From contig NZ_CP063373.1 of NCBI RefSeq assembly GCF_015160855.1, forward strand, positions 2,418,001 through 2,482,000: a DNA stretch of 64,000 bases, read 5' to 3'. Below the pieces are notes generated by a model that saw only the letters and a list, made by a program, of their open reading frames with translations, did no database searches and was not told the DNA's origin. This DNA comes from Streptomyces ferrugineus. GTDB lineage: Bacteria > Actinomycetota > Actinomycetes > Streptomycetales > Streptomycetaceae. Positions 17,316-26,618 of this stretch are shown in pieces. Both the position numbers and the translations under genes were made by a program. The stretch's first letter is position 1; every line of letters begins with the position of its first letter.

Positions 17316-18695
17316 TCAGCCGATCCGGCGGACCAGGTACGCCGTTCCCTGTTCCGCCGGCTCCTCGCCCACGTACTCCTGGCCCCGCATCTCGCACCAC
17401 GCCGGGATGTCCAGGCGAGCCGCCTCGTCATCGGAGAGGACCCGCACCAGCCCGCCCACCGGCACCTCGCCGATGACCTTGGCGAGCTCGATGACCGGGA
17501 TCGGGCACCGCTTGCCGAGGGAGTCCACGACCAGGACGTCCTCCTCCCGTACGACCGCCTCGCCGACCGGCGCCCCCAGCTTCTCCCGCACCCCCGCGAC
17601 CGCCTCCGGCAGCACTTCCAGGAACCGCTCGACATCCTCCGCCGCCGTCCCGAACGGCAACGACACGCGCACGTTCCCCTCGCTCAGCACTCCCATCGCC
17701 TTGAGCACATGGCTGGGCGTCAGTGTGCTGCTCGTACAGGATGAACCGGACGAAACCGAGAACCCGGCGCGATCCAGCTCATGCAGCAGTGTCTCCCCGT
17801 CGACATAGAGACACGAGAAGGTGACGACACCGGGCAGCCGCCGCACCGGATCGCCGACCACCTCCACATCCGGCACCAGCCCCGGCACCCGCGCCCGGAT
17901 CCGCTCCGTCAGCTCCCGCAGCCGTACCGCCTCTTGGGCCGCCTCCGCCCGCACCGCCCGCAGCGAGGCGGCCGCCGCGACGATCGCCGGGATGTTCTCG
18001 AACCCGGCCGCCCGCCCCGACTCCCGCTCGTCGGCGGGCCCTTGCGCGGCGAACCGCACGCCCTTCCGCACGACCAGCAGCCCCACCCCCGAGGGCCCGC
18101 CCCACTTGTGGGCACTGGCCGTCAGCAGCGACCAGTCGCCCGCCACCCGGCCCCACCCGAGCGACTGCGCCGCGTCCACCAGCAGCGGCACCCCGGCCTC
18201 CCGGCACACCCCGGCCACCTCCGCCACCGGCTGCTCGGTCCCCACCTCGTGGTTGGCCGACTGCAGACACGCCAGCGCGGTGTCGTCCCGAAGGGCCCGC
18301 CCGTACGCCTCCACGGTCACGGCCCCTGCCCGGTCCACCGCCACCTGGGTGACCGTCCCGCCGTCGGCCTCGTGCGTGTCAGCCGCATGGAGCACGCAGG
18401 AGTGTTCGACGGCAGACACGATCAGGTGGCGCCCGACCCGGCGACGCCCGGCCAACGCGCCTGCGATGCCCGTGTGGACGGCCTTCGTCCCCGACGAGGT
18501 GAACACCAGCTCGTCGGTACGGCACCCCACGGCTTCGGCAGCGGCCTCCCGGGCCGCGTCCAGCAGCATCCGAGCCCGCCGCCCTTCCCGATAGAGACGG
18601 GCAGGATCAGCCCACCCTTCATCAAGGGAGGCCTGTAGCGCCTGCCGGGCGACAGGATGAAGAGGAGCACTGGAAGCAGCGTCGAAGTAGCCCAC
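17316..18695 (-). CDS. cysteine desulfurase fused to a TusA-like sulfurtransferase
   Basis: A 459-residue two-domain protein. Residues 1-375 are a class V, PLP-dependent NifS/IscS-like cysteine desulfurase with PLP Lys197 (ASAHKWGG) and the persulfide-forming Cys320 (SSGSSCTSS). Residues ~385-459 are a TusA/SirA domain with the CPxP motif at Cys397 (GKRCPIPV). The desulfurase could therefore pass its persulfide straight to the attached carrier, for tRNA thiolation, molybdopterin or Fe-S assembly; which of these is unknown. The start is a GTG at 18695 without an obvious ribosome site. Fusion of these normally separate proteins is the striking feature. Confidence 0.9.
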   Translation of the reverse strand: MGYFDAASSAPLHPVARQALQASLDEGWADPARLYREGRRARMLLDAAREAAAEAVGCRTDELVFTSSGTKAVHTGIAGALAGRRRVGRHLIVSAVEHSCVLHAADTHEADGGTVTQVAVDRAGAVTVEAYGRALRDDTALACLQSANHEVGTEQPVAEVAGVCREAGVPLLVDAAQSLGWGRVAGDWSLLTASAHKWGGPSGVGLLVVRKGVRFAAQGPADERESGRAAGFENIPAIVAAAASLRAVRAEAAQEAVRLRELTERIRARVPGLVPDVEVVGDPVRRLPGVVTFSCLYVDGETLLHELDRAGFSVSSGSSCTSSTLTPSHVLKAMGVLSEGNVRVSLPFGTAAEDVERFLEVLPEAVAGVREKLGAPVGEAVVREEDVLVVDSLGKRCPIPVIELAKVIGEVPVGGLVRVLSDDEAARLDIPAWCEMRGQEYVGEEPAEQGTAYLVRRIG

Positions 18696-18730
18696 ACAGC
18701 AACGCTAATCGCCCGGTCACTGCAACGTCC

Positions 18731-18778
18731 TTTCAGGGGCGCGGGGAACTGCGCGACAAGCCACAAAGAACCCGCAGC
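18731..18778 (+). repeat. dispersed Streptomyces intergenic repeat, short variant
   Basis: CAGGGGCGCGGGGAACTGCG is followed by CGACAAGCCAC and GAACCCGCAG. It is nearly identical to 53829-53877 and related to 1032-1103. It lies in the 265-base divergent gap upstream of ctaC. Confidence 0.7.
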
Positions 18779-18844
18779 CGCCAATCAAGCGAACCCCCCA
18801 CCCCAGTAGGCCCCCCTCCCCGCGAACCCCAAGAACGCGTCGGC

Positions 18845-18850
18845 TAGGGT
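18845..18850 (+). promoter_or_regulatory. candidate -10 element of ctaC promoter
   Basis: TAGGGT about 110 bases upstream of the ctaC start fits a streptomycete -10 box. No convincing -35 is present. It would give a 5' leader of about 105 bases. Confidence 0.3.
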
Positions 18851-18960
18851 TTGGTCCGCATAAACATCCAAACCCCTGCCCGACGCAGGGCGGCGACCGA
18901 CCAGCGAGAAGGCCAGGCCGCAGCCGAACCGCGCGGGCGAGACTCTCGGGAAGGCGCTAC

Positions 18961-19926
18961 GTGAGTCCCAACGGCTCCGACCGCTCGCCGCGGCGCCCGA
19001 TGCGGCGGAAGCTGCTGCAGGCAATGACCGCGGGCCTGGTCCTGGCGACAGCCACCGGTTGCTCGTACAACTGGGAAGACTTCCCCCGCCTTGGTATGCC
19101 CACCCCGACCACGGAAGAGGCTCCGCGGATCCTCTCCCTGTGGCAGGGTTCCTGGGCGGCTGCGCTCGCCGTTGGCGTGCTGGTGTGGGGCCTGATCCTG
19201 TGGAGCGCCGTGTTCCACCGGCGCAGCCGCACCAAGGTCGAGGTTCCCCCGCAGACCCGGTACAACATGCCGATCGAGGCGCTGTACACCGTGGTCCCGC
19301 TGATCATCGTCTCGGTCCTGTTCTACTTCACGGCCCGCGACGAGTCGAAGCTCCTCGAACTCAAGGACAAGCCCGACGTCACGGTGAACGTCGTCGGCTT
19401 CCAGTGGTCCTGGTGCTTCAACATGATCGAGAACGTCGAAGGCTCCACCGGCGACGCCAAGACCGCCAAGGAACTGGACGCGATCCCGGACCGGTTCAAG
19501 GAGGACTTCCCGGCGAACGCCGGCGGTGTGTACGACTGCGGCACCCCCGGCAGCCGGAACCCGCAGACGAACAACCCGGGCCCGACCCTGTGGCTGCCCA
19601 AGGGCAAGACGGTCCGCTTCGTCCTCACTTCGCGTGACGTCATCCACTCCTTCTGGGTGGTGCCGTTCCTGATGAAGCAGGACGTCATCCCGGGCCACAC
19701 CAACGCCTTCGAGGTGACCCCCAACCGTGAGGGCACCTTCCTGGGCAAGTGCGCCGAGCTGTGCGGCGTCGACCACTCCCGGATGCTGTTCAACGTGAAG
19801 GTCGTCTCCCCCGAGCGCTACGAGCAGCACCTCAAGGACCTCGCCAAGAAGGGGCAGACCGGTTACGTTCCCGCCGGCATCGCGCAGACGAGCCACGAGA
19901 AGAACCGGGAGACGAACAACCTGTGA
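18961..19926 (+). CDS. ctaC: cytochrome c oxidase subunit II (CtaC)
   Basis: Carries the dinuclear CuA centre that takes electrons from cytochrome c (QcrC) into the aa3 oxidase. The 321-residue protein has a lipoprotein-like signal ending at Cys34 ([10 protein letters not shown]) and two membrane helices (about 55-80 and 100-120). An extracytoplasmic cupredoxin domain shows the CuA ligands in [12 protein letters not shown] and an upstream His in HSFWVVPF. The GTG at 18961 follows GGGAAGG. The last bases overlap the ctaD start as GTGA, indicating coupling. Confidence 0.95.
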   Translation: MSPNGSDRSPRRPMRRKLLQAMTAGLVLATATGCSYNWEDFPRLGMPTPTTEEAPRILSLWQGSWAAALAVGVLVWGLILWSAVFHRRSRTKVEVPPQTRYNMPIEALYTVVPLIIVSVLFYFTARDESKLLELKDKPDVTVNVVGFQWSWCFNMIENVEGSTGDAKTAKELDAIPDRFKEDFPANAGGVYDCGTPGSRNPQTNNPGPTLWLPKGKTVRFVLTSRDVIHSFWVVPFLMKQDVIPGHTNAFEVTPNREGTFLGKCAELCGVDHSRMLFNVKVVSPERYEQHLKDLAKKGQTGYVPAGIAQTSHEKNRETNNL

Positions 19927-21659
19927 GCATCCTCAACGAACCCCAGGGTGCCGCGGCAGCTGAGGACTCGTACGAGAACGAGCTGCCGGTCCGGCGCAGG
20001 CAACCCGGCAACGTCGTGGTCAAGTGGCTCACCACCACCGACCACAAGACGATCGGAACGCTGTACCTCGTCACGTCGTTCGCGTTCTTCGTGATCGGTG
20101 GCGTGATGGCGCTGCTGATGCGCGCCGAGCTGGCTCGACCCGGTCTGCAGATCATGTCGAACGAGCAGTTCAACCAGGCGTTCACGATGCACGGCACGAT
20201 CATGCTGCTGATGTTCGCGACGCCGCTGTTCGCCGGCTTCGCCAACTGGATCATGCCGCTGCAGATCGGCGCGCCGGACGTGGCCTTCCCCCGGCTGAAC
20301 ATGTTCGCCTACTGGCTGTACCTGTTCGGCTCGCTCATCGCGGTCGGCGGCTTCCTCACCCCCGACGGCGCGGCCGACTTCGGCTGGTTCGCCTACAGCC
20401 CGCTGTCGGACGCGGTCCGCTCCCCGGGCATCGGCGCCGACATGTGGATCATGGGCCTGGCCTTCTCCGGCTTCGGCACCATCCTCGGCTCGGTCAACTT
20501 CATCACCACCATCATCTGCATGCGCGCCCCCGGCATGACCATGTTCCGCATGCCGATCTTCGTGTGGAACGTGCTGCTGACCGCGGTGCTGGTCCTGCTC
20601 GCCTTCCCGGTCCTGGCGGCCGCCCTGTTCGCCCTGGAGGCGGACCGCAAGTTCGGCGCCCACATCTTCGACCCCGCCAACGGCGGAGCCCTGCTGTGGC
20701 AACACCTCTTCTGGTTCTTCGGCCATCCCGAGGTGTACATCATCGCGCTGCCGTTCTTCGGCATCATCAGCGAGGTCATCCCGGTCTTCTCCCGCAAGCC
20801 GATGTTCGGCTACATGGGTCTGATCGCGGCCACCATCGCCATCGCGGGCCTGTCCGTGACCGTGTGGGCCCACCACATGTACGTCACCGGCGGCGTCCTG
20901 CTGCCGTTCTTCTCCTTCATGACGTTCCTCATCGCCGTACCCACGGGCGTGAAGTTCTTCAACTGGATCGGCACGATGTGGAAGGGCTCGCTGTCCTTCG
21001 AGACACCGATGCTCTGGGCGACCGGCTTCCTGATCACCTTCACCTTCGGTGGTCTGACCGGTGTCATCCTGGCCTCGCCGCCGATGGACTTCCACGTGTC
21101 CGACTCGTACTTCGTGGTGGCGCACTTCCACTACGTCGTCTTCGGCACCGTCGTCTTCGCGATGTTCTCCGGCTTCCACTTCTGGTGGCCGAAGATGACC
21201 GGCAAGATGCTCGACGAGCGGCTCGGCAAGATGACGTTCTGGACGCTGTTCATCGGCTTCCACGGCACCTTCCTGGTCCAGCACTGGCTGGGCGCCGAGG
21301 GCATGCCGCGTCGTTACGCCGACTACCTCGCGGCCGACGGCTTCACCGCCCTGAACACCATCTCGACGATCAGCTCGTTCGTGCTCGGCGCGTCGCTCCT
21401 GCCGTTCTTCTACAACGTGTGGAAGACCGCCAAGTACGGCAAGCCGGTCGGCGTGGACGACCCGTGGGGCTACGGCCGCTCCCTGGAGTGGGCCACGTCC
21501 TGCCCGCCGCCGCGCCACAACTTCCTCACTCTGCCGCGGATCCGTTCCGAATCCCCGGCGTTCGACCTGCACCACCCTGAGATCGCCGCGCTCGACCAGC
21601 TCGAGAACGCCCCTCACGGTGAGAAGGCTCTGGCTGGTGGCAAGGAGGCCGGCAAGTGA
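19923..21659 (+). CDS. ctaD: cytochrome c oxidase subunit I (CtaD)
   Basis: Catalytic subunit of the aa3 oxidase with heme a and the heme a3-CuB site; 578 residues and twelve predicted helices. Ligand motifs visible are [10 protein letters not shown] (heme a His), [11 protein letters not shown] (CuB His with the cross-linked Tyr), WAHHMYVTG (two CuB His) and [10 protein letters not shown] (heme His pair). The GTG at 19923 overlaps the ctaC stop, and its own stop overlaps the GTG of ctaF. The frame is open further upstream but only as a shadow of ctaC. Confidence 0.96.
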   Translation: MSILNEPQGAAAAEDSYENELPVRRRQPGNVVVKWLTTTDHKTIGTLYLVTSFAFFVIGGVMALLMRAELARPGLQIMSNEQFNQAFTMHGTIMLLMFATPLFAGFANWIMPLQIGAPDVAFPRLNMFAYWLYLFGSLIAVGGFLTPDGAADFGWFAYSPLSDAVRSPGIGADMWIMGLAFSGFGTILGSVNFITTIICMRAPGMTMFRMPIFVWNVLLTAVLVLLAFPVLAAALFALEADRKFGAHIFDPANGGALLWQHLFWFFGHPEVYIIALPFFGIISEVIPVFSRKPMFGYMGLIAATIAIAGLSVTVWAHHMYVTGGVLLPFFSFMTFLIAVPTGVKFFNWIGTMWKGSLSFETPMLWATGFLITFTFGGLTGVILASPPMDFHVSDSYFVVAHFHYVVFGTVVFAMFSGFHFWWPKMTGKMLDERLGKMTFWTLFIGFHGTFLVQHWLGAEGMPRRYADYLAADGFTALNTISTISSFVLGASLLPFFYNVWKTAKYGKPVGVDDPWGYGRSLEWATSCPPPRHNFLTLPRIRSESPAFDLHHPEIAALDQLENAPHGEKALAGGKEAGK

Positions 21660-22054
21660 AGACTCAGGGCACGATGTTCGCTTGGCTGAGCGTCTTCATC
21701 CTCGCCATGGCGATTGTCTACGGCGTCTGGTCGAAGGAGCCGGCCGGTACCACGGCCCTCTTCCTGGCCTTCGCGCTGTGCATCATGATCGGCTTCTACC
21801 TGGGCTTCACCGCCCGGCGGGTCGACGCGGGCGCGCAGGACAACAAGGAAGCGGACGTCGCCGACGACGCCGGTGAGGTCGGGTTCTTCAGCCCGCACAG
21901 CTGGCAGCCGCTCTCCCTCGCGATCGGAGGCGCCCTCGCCTTCCTGTCGATCGCGATCGGCTGGTGGCTGATGTACTTCTCGGCGCCGCTGATCCTGGTC
22001 GGCGTCTGGGGCTGGGTCTTCGAGTACTACCGCGGCGAGAACCGCACCCAGTAA
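21656..22054 (+). CDS. ctaF: actinobacterial cytochrome c oxidase subunit IV (CtaF)
   Basis: Small integral subunit of the actinobacterial bcc-aa3 supercomplex, 132 residues. It has about four hydrophobic segments in two pairs, separated by an acidic loop ([14 protein letters not shown]). The GTG start overlaps the ctaD stop (GTGA). A strong terminator follows, ending the ctaC-D-F operon; ctaE lies 2 kb further on in a second unit. Confidence 0.9.
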   Translation: MKTQGTMFAWLSVFILAMAIVYGVWSKEPAGTTALFLAFALCIMIGFYLGFTARRVDAGAQDNKEADVADDAGEVGFFSPHSWQPLSLAIGGALAFLSIAIGWWLMYFSAPLILVGVWGWVFEYYRGENRTQ

Positions 22055-22071
22055 CACGAGCTCGGCTCAAC

Positions 22072-22109
22072 GGGAGCCCGGACACTCCGTCAGGAGGGTC
22101 CGGGCTCCC
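22072..22109 (+). terminator. terminator of ctaCDF operon
   Basis: A perfect 12-bp stem (GGGAGCCCGGAC / GTCCGGGCTCCC) with a 14-base loop, followed by TCGTTTGC. Confidence 0.85.
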
Positions 22110-22185
22110 TCGTTTGCCGCAGTCGCCGTCACCCGTACGCATTACTGGGCGCGCCGCCGCTGACGCCGCTTCCTAGCGTGAAGCC

Positions 22186-23448
22186 ATGAGCGAAACACCG
22201 CGCACGAGCGCCGTCATAGGCTGCACGCTCCTGCTGGTCGCACTCGGCGCGAGCACCGCCGGCTGCGGCAGCGACGGCAACCCGCTGTCCGCCGAGCCCT
22301 ACGACGCGGCCGACCAGATCGCCTTCAACGGCCCCACGGGCGACGGCCAGAAGGCCGACCCCGACAAGCCCCTGGAGATCACCGCGGAGGACTCCGACGG
22401 CCGTATCACGGACGTCACCGCCAGGGACGCCACAGGACGCCATGTCGCGGGCGAACTCTCCGCCGACGGCACCCGGTGGCACAGCACCTCCCCGCTGGCC
22501 GCAAACGCTCGCTACACGGTGCGCGTGAGCACCGAGGACGAGGACGGCGCCCCCGGCCGCAAGGTCCTCACCTTCGACACGAGCAGGCCGACGAGCAAGA
22601 AGCACCTGACGGTGAAGTTCGGCCCCAAGGCGGGCAAGTACGGCGTCGGCCAGCCCATCACGGCCGAACTGAACCGGCCCGTGAAGGACAAGAACCAGCG
22701 GGCCATCGTCGAGCGGGCCCTCAAGGTCGACTCCGTGCCCGCCGTGGACGGCGCCTGGCACTGGGTGGACGACAAGGAACTCCACTACCGGCCCAAGGAG
22801 TACTGGCCCGCCGGCGCCACCGTGCGGGCCCGCAGCAACCTCCACGGCATCAAGATCAGCGACCGCCTCTGGGGCGGCAGGGTCAAGCCCCTGAAGGTCA
22901 CCATCGGCGACCAGGTCATCGCCGTCACGGACGCCGCCTCCCACCAGCTGACGCTCTACCGCAACGGCGAGGAGGTCAGGTCGATACCGGTCACCACCGG
23001 CAAGCCCGGCTTCGAGACCCGCAACGGCGTCAAGGTCGTCCTGGCCAAGGAGTACTTCGTACGCATGCGCGGCACGAGCATCGGCATAGCGGAGGGCTCG
23101 GCGGACTCGTACGACCTGCCCGTCTACTACGCCACCCGCGTGACCTGGAGCGGCGAGTACGTCCACGCCGCCCCCTGGTCGGTCGGCTCCCAGGGCTACG
23201 CCAACGTCAGCCACGGCTGCACCGGCATGAGCACCGCCAACGCCGAGTGGTTCTTCGACAACGTCCGCGAGGGCGACATCGTCAAGGTCATCAACTCGTA
23301 CGGCAACACGATGGAGCCGTTCGGCAACGGCTTCGGCGACTGGAACCTGGACTGGAAGAAGTGGCGGGGCGGCAGCGCCCTGGTGGCCGGCACCCCGGAC
23401 GGACCGGGGCCGGAGGAGGCGGCACGTCTCAGGCCGAGAGCTGTATGA
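22186..23448 (+). CDS. L,D-transpeptidase lipoprotein (YkuD, Ig-like domains)
   Basis: Cell-wall cross-linking enzyme of 420 residues that makes 3-3 peptidoglycan links; carbapenems typically inhibit the class. A signal ends in the lipobox STAGC. Two Ig-like beta domains (about 45-245) precede the YkuD catalytic domain (about 245-370) with the SHGCTGMS motif and catalytic Cys345. This arrangement matches mycobacterial LdtMt2-type enzymes. The ATG at 22186 has no ribosome site, but TAGCGT ends 6 bases upstream, which suggests a leaderless transcript. It sits between the two halves of the cytochrome oxidase genes. Confidence 0.9.
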   Translation: MSETPRTSAVIGCTLLLVALGASTAGCGSDGNPLSAEPYDAADQIAFNGPTGDGQKADPDKPLEITAEDSDGRITDVTARDATGRHVAGELSADGTRWHSTSPLAANARYTVRVSTEDEDGAPGRKVLTFDTSRPTSKKHLTVKFGPKAGKYGVGQPITAELNRPVKDKNQRAIVERALKVDSVPAVDGAWHWVDDKELHYRPKEYWPAGATVRARSNLHGIKISDRLWGGRVKPLKVTIGDQVIAVTDAASHQLTLYRNGEEVRSIPVTTGKPGFETRNGVKVVLAKEYFVRMRGTSIGIAEGSADSYDLPVYYATRVTWSGEYVHAAPWSVGSQGYANVSHGCTGMSTANAEWFFDNVREGDIVKVINSYGNTMEPFGNGFGDWNLDWKKWRGGSALVAGTPDGPGPEEAARLRPRAV

Positions 23449-23511
23449 ACGCGGACCCGCAGTCGCCCACGAACCCGTGCCCCCGAGCTCCTGGGCGCCC
23501 GGCGGCATCCG

Positions 23512-23913
23512 TTACGCGCTCTGCAGCCTCTCCGTACGCAGCAAAGAAGCCAGCGCCTCCGCGAACTCCACCGGCTCCACAGGCAACGTCACCGCCGCCT
23601 CGGCCCGGCTCCACGTCGCCAGCCACGCGTCCTGCGGCCGTGCGATCAGCACCAGCACCGGCGGGCAGTTGAACACCTCGTCCTTGATCTGCCGGCAGAC
23701 CCCCATGCCCCCCATGGGCACGGCCTCACCGTCCAGCACACAGACGTCGATGCCCCCCTTGTCCAGCTCCTTGATGACGGCGGCAGGCGTCGCGCACTCC
23801 ACGAACTGCACCACGGGCACATCCGGAGCGGGCCGGCGCCCGGTGGCCAACCTCACCTGCTCGCGGGTGTTGGAGTCGTCGCTGTAGACCAGCACCGTGG
23901 CGGTCGGCTGCAT
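23512..23913 (-). CDS. stand-alone receiver-like protein (atypical)
   Basis: A 133-residue single-domain protein with the fold signature of response-regulator receivers: an acidic pair at Asp12-Asp13 and a candidate phospho-acceptor Asp61 (VCVLDGEAVPMGG). The conserved Lys near the end of the domain is not present; the matching loop reads AAVTLPVEPVEF. There is no output domain. It may be phosphorylated unusually or act as a protein-interaction module. It is divergent from ctaE and tail-to-tail with the L,D-transpeptidase gene. Confidence 0.75.
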   Translation of the reverse strand: MQPTATVLVYSDDSNTREQVRLATGRRPAPDVPVVQFVECATPAAVIKELDKGGIDVCVLDGEAVPMGGMGVCRQIKDEVFNCPPVLVLIARPQDAWLATWSRAEAAVTLPVEPVEFAEALASLLRTERLQSA

Positions 23914-24047
23914 TGTTCCTCCGTGACGTCAGCGTCGTAAGGACAGGCCTGTCGGTCCGGATGCTACTCCCTTGAACACCACGTCAACACCGGTACGAAC
24001 GGGCAAGACACTCCGAACGGCACCCCCCGGAGTGAGGGCGGGATAAG

Positions 24048-24068
24048 CGACCGACATAATGTCGGTCG
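24048..24068. promoter_or_regulatory. perfect palindrome over the ctaE start codon
   Basis: Ten-base arms CGACCGACAT and ATGTCGGTCG flank a single A. The right arm begins with the ATG of ctaE (24059) and its last base is the G of an in-frame GTG (24068). The centre CATAAT (24055-24060) also resembles a -10 box 7 bases before that GTG. It could be an operator or an mRNA hairpin hiding the start. Confidence 0.5.
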
Positions 24069-24679
24069 TGGCGACAGCAACGACAGTAGACAAGGGTCAC
24101 GCGCACCCGTCGGTCAACCGACCGAACCTCACCAGCGTCGGAACCATCATCTGGTTGAGTTCCGAGCTGATGTTCTTCGCGGCCCTCTTCGCGATGTACT
24201 TCACCCTGCGATCCGTGACGGGGCCCGAGTTCTGGAGTGAGAAGGCCGAGGCCTTGAACTTCCCGTTCTCGGCGACGAACACCACGATCCTGGTGCTCTC
24301 CTCCCTCACCTGCCAGCTCGGCGTCTTCGCCGCCGAGCGCGGTGACGTCAAGAAGCTCCGGGGCTGGTTCATCGTCACCTTCATCATGGGTGCGATCTTC
24401 ATCGGCGGTCAGGTGTACGAGTACACCGAGCTGGTCCGGCACGAGGGCATCTCGCTCTCGTCCGACCCCTACGGCTCGGTCTTCTACCTGACCACCGGCT
24501 TCCACGGACTGCATGTGACGGGCGGTCTCATCGCCTTCCTGCTGGTCCTCGGCCGCACCTACGCGGCCCGGAGGTTCACGCACGAGCAGGCGACCGCGGC
24601 GATCGTGGTGTCCTACTACTGGCACTTCGTCGATGTCGTCTGGATCGGCCTCTTCGCCACGATCTACATGATCAAGTAG
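24059..24679 (+). CDS. ctaE: cytochrome c oxidase subunit III (CtaE)
   Basis: Integral subunit of the aa3 oxidase, 206 residues, with five or so membrane helices. It ends with the typical [18 protein letters not shown] segment and contains FHGLHVTGG. No Shine-Dalgarno site precedes the ATG at 24059, and the start lies in a perfect palindrome. An in-frame GTG at 24068 could be the start of a leaderless mRNA. It leads the ctaE-qcrC-qcrA-qcrB group. Confidence 0.94.
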   Translation: MSVVATATTVDKGHAHPSVNRPNLTSVGTIIWLSSELMFFAALFAMYFTLRSVTGPEFWSEKAEALNFPFSATNTTILVLSSLTCQLGVFAAERGDVKKLRGWFIVTFIMGAIFIGGQVYEYTELVRHEGISLSSDPYGSVFYLTTGFHGLHVTGGLIAFLLVLGRTYAARRFTHEQATAAIVVSYYWHFVDVVWIGLFATIYMIK

Positions 24680-24759
24680 CCGGGTCCGATCCCGCGCGCG
24701 TTCCACCAACGCACCTAACAGAAGCATCGACGCAGAAGATCCTGACACCGGGGTAATCC

Positions 24760-25572
24760 GTGAAAAAGCTCTCCGCACGACGACGCCATCCGCTGGCGGC
24801 AGTCGTCGTCCTACTCCTCGCGCTGGCGTGCACGGGGGGGCTGTACGCCGTGTTCGCGCCCGCGGACAAGGCGCAGGCCGAGGAAACCGCCCAGTCCCTC
24901 ACCATCGAGGAGGGCAAGAAGCTCTACACCGTCGGCTGCGCCAGCTGCCACGGAACCGGCGGTCAGGGCACCTCCGACGGTCCTAGCCTGGTGGGTGTCG
25001 GCGCCGCCGCCGTCGACTTCCAGGTCTCGACGGGCCGTATGCCGGCCGCCACCTCCCAGGGCGCCCAGGTCCCGAAGAAGAAGAACATCTACTCGCAGGC
25101 CCAGATCGACCAGCTCGCGGCGTACATCGCCTCGCTGGGCGCCGGTCCGGCCGTCCCGACCGAGGAGCAGTACGGCCCCGAGGGCGCGGACATCGCCAAG
25201 GGCGGCGAGCTCTTCCGCAACAACTGCGCCCAGTGCCACAACTTCACCGGCAAGGGCGGCGCGCTGACGAAGGGCAAGTACGCCCCGAACCTCGAGGGTG
25301 TCGACCCCAAGCACATCTACGAGGCCATGCTGACCGGCCCGCAGAACATGCCGTCGTTCCCCGACACCACGCTGTCGGAGCAGAACAAGAAGGACATCAT
25401 CGCGTACCTGCACGCGGTCAACAGCGACGAGACGGTCAACCCGGGTGGTCTGGAGCTGGGCGGCCTCGGCCCGGTCAGTGAGGGCCTCTTCGCCTGGATC
25501 TTCGGGCTCGGTGCACTGATCGCGGTCGCCGTCTGGGTCGCCGCTCGGACCGCAAAGGCCAAGAAGTCATGA
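24760..25572 (+). CDS. qcrC: diheme cytochrome c subunit of bcc complex (QcrC)
   Basis: Membrane-anchored diheme cytochrome c that replaces free cytochrome c in actinobacteria, passing electrons from QcrB/QcrA to CtaC. The 270-residue protein has an N-terminal anchor helix (residues 11-33) and two CxxCH heme sites (Cys60-His64 and Cys156-His160). A C-terminal membrane helix (LFAWIFGLGALIAVAVWVA) ends in a Lys-rich tail. The start is a GTG at 24760. Its stop overlaps the qcrA ATG. Confidence 0.95.
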   Translation: MKKLSARRRHPLAAVVVLLLALACTGGLYAVFAPADKAQAEETAQSLTIEEGKKLYTVGCASCHGTGGQGTSDGPSLVGVGAAAVDFQVSTGRMPAATSQGAQVPKKKNIYSQAQIDQLAAYIASLGAGPAVPTEEQYGPEGADIAKGGELFRNNCAQCHNFTGKGGALTKGKYAPNLEGVDPKHIYEAMLTGPQNMPSFPDTTLSEQNKKDIIAYLHAVNSDETVNPGGLELGGLGPVSEGLFAWIFGLGALIAVAVWVAARTAKAKKS

Positions 25573-26618
25573 GTAGCCAAGACATTCCAGAAGAGAACCT
25601 GCCCGCTGAGCAGGACGTCACCGTCGCGGTAGCGGACGAGAAGCACCCCTTCGCCGATCCCGGTCTGCCGCCCCACGAGCACCGGATCCAGGACGTCGAC
25701 GAGCGGGCCGCCAAGCGGTCCGAGCGCACGGTCGCCCTGCTGTTCACGGTGTCGATGCTGGCCACCGTCGGCTTCATCGCCTCGTACGTCGCGATCCCGC
25801 ACGACAAGTCGATCTTCGTCTTCCCGATCGGTCACCTCAACGCGCTGAACTTCGCGCTGGGCCTGACCCTCGGTGCGGCCCTGTTCTGCATCGGCGCGGG
25901 CGCGGTCCACTGGGCCCGCACCCTGATGTCCGACGTGGAGATCGCCGACGAGCGGCACCCGATCGAGGCGGAGCCCGAGGTCAAGGCCAAGGTCATGGCC
26001 GACTTCAAGCAGGGCGCCAAGGAGTCCGCGCTGGGCCGCCGCAAGCTGATCCGCAACACGATGTTCGGCGCGCTGGCCCTGTTCCCGCTCTCCGGTGTCG
26101 TCCTGCTGCGCGACCTCGGCCCGCTGCCCGGCACCAAGCTGCGCCACACCCTGTGGTCCAAGGGCAAGCTGCTCGTCAACATGAACACCAACGAGCCGCT
26201 GCGTCCCGCGGACGTCGCGGTCGGCTCCCTCACCTTCGCCAAGCCGGAGGGCCTGGAGGAGCACGACCACGACTTCCAGACCGAGATCGCCAAGGCCGCC
26301 CTGATGATCGTCCGGCTCCAGCCCGACGACATCAAGGACCCGCGCGAGCTCGAGTGGTCGCACGAGGGCATCGTCGCGTACTCGAAGATCTGCACCCACG
26401 TCGGTTGCCCGATCTCCCTGTACGAGCAGCAGACGCACCACGTGCTCTGCCCCTGCCACCAGTCCACCTTCGACCTCTCCGACGGTGCCCGAGTGATCTT
26501 CGGCCCGGCCGGCCACGCCCTGCCGCAGCTGCGCATCGGTGTGAACGACGAGGGCTACCTCGAGGCGCTCGGCGACTTCGAAGAGCCCGTCGGTCCTGCA
26601 TTCTGGGAGCGCGGATGA
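25569..26618 (+). CDS. qcrA: Rieske iron-sulfur protein of bcc complex (QcrA)
   Basis: Carries the [2Fe-2S] Rieske cluster that oxidises menaquinol. At 349 residues it is the long actinobacterial type with three membrane helices and a long N-terminal region. The cluster motifs are CTHVGC (275-280) and CPCHQS (294-299). The usual Gly in the second motif (CPCHGS) is Gln here. Both ends overlap neighbours as ATGA, so qcrC-A-B is translationally coupled. Confidence 0.95.
   Translation: MSSQDIPEENLPAEQDVTVAVADEKHPFADPGLPPHEHRIQDVDERAAKRSERTVALLFTVSMLATVGFIASYVAIPHDKSIFVFPIGHLNALNFALGLTLGAALFCIGAGAVHWARTLMSDVEIADERHPIEAEPEVKAKVMADFKQGAKESALGRRKLIRNTMFGALALFPLSGVVLLRDLGPLPGTKLRHTLWSKGKLLVNMNTNEPLRPADVAVGSLTFAKPEGLEEHDHDFQTEIAKAALMIVRLQPDDIKDPRELEWSHEGIVAYSKICTHVGCPISLYEQQTHHVLCPCHQSTFDLSDGARVIFGPAGHALPQLRIGVNDEGYLEALGDFEEPVGPAFWERG

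Noticed and set aside
18785..18835. Two C6 runs upstream of ctaC resembling a 6C RNA
   Set aside because: The C runs are not in the loops of stable stems, which define the 6C motif.
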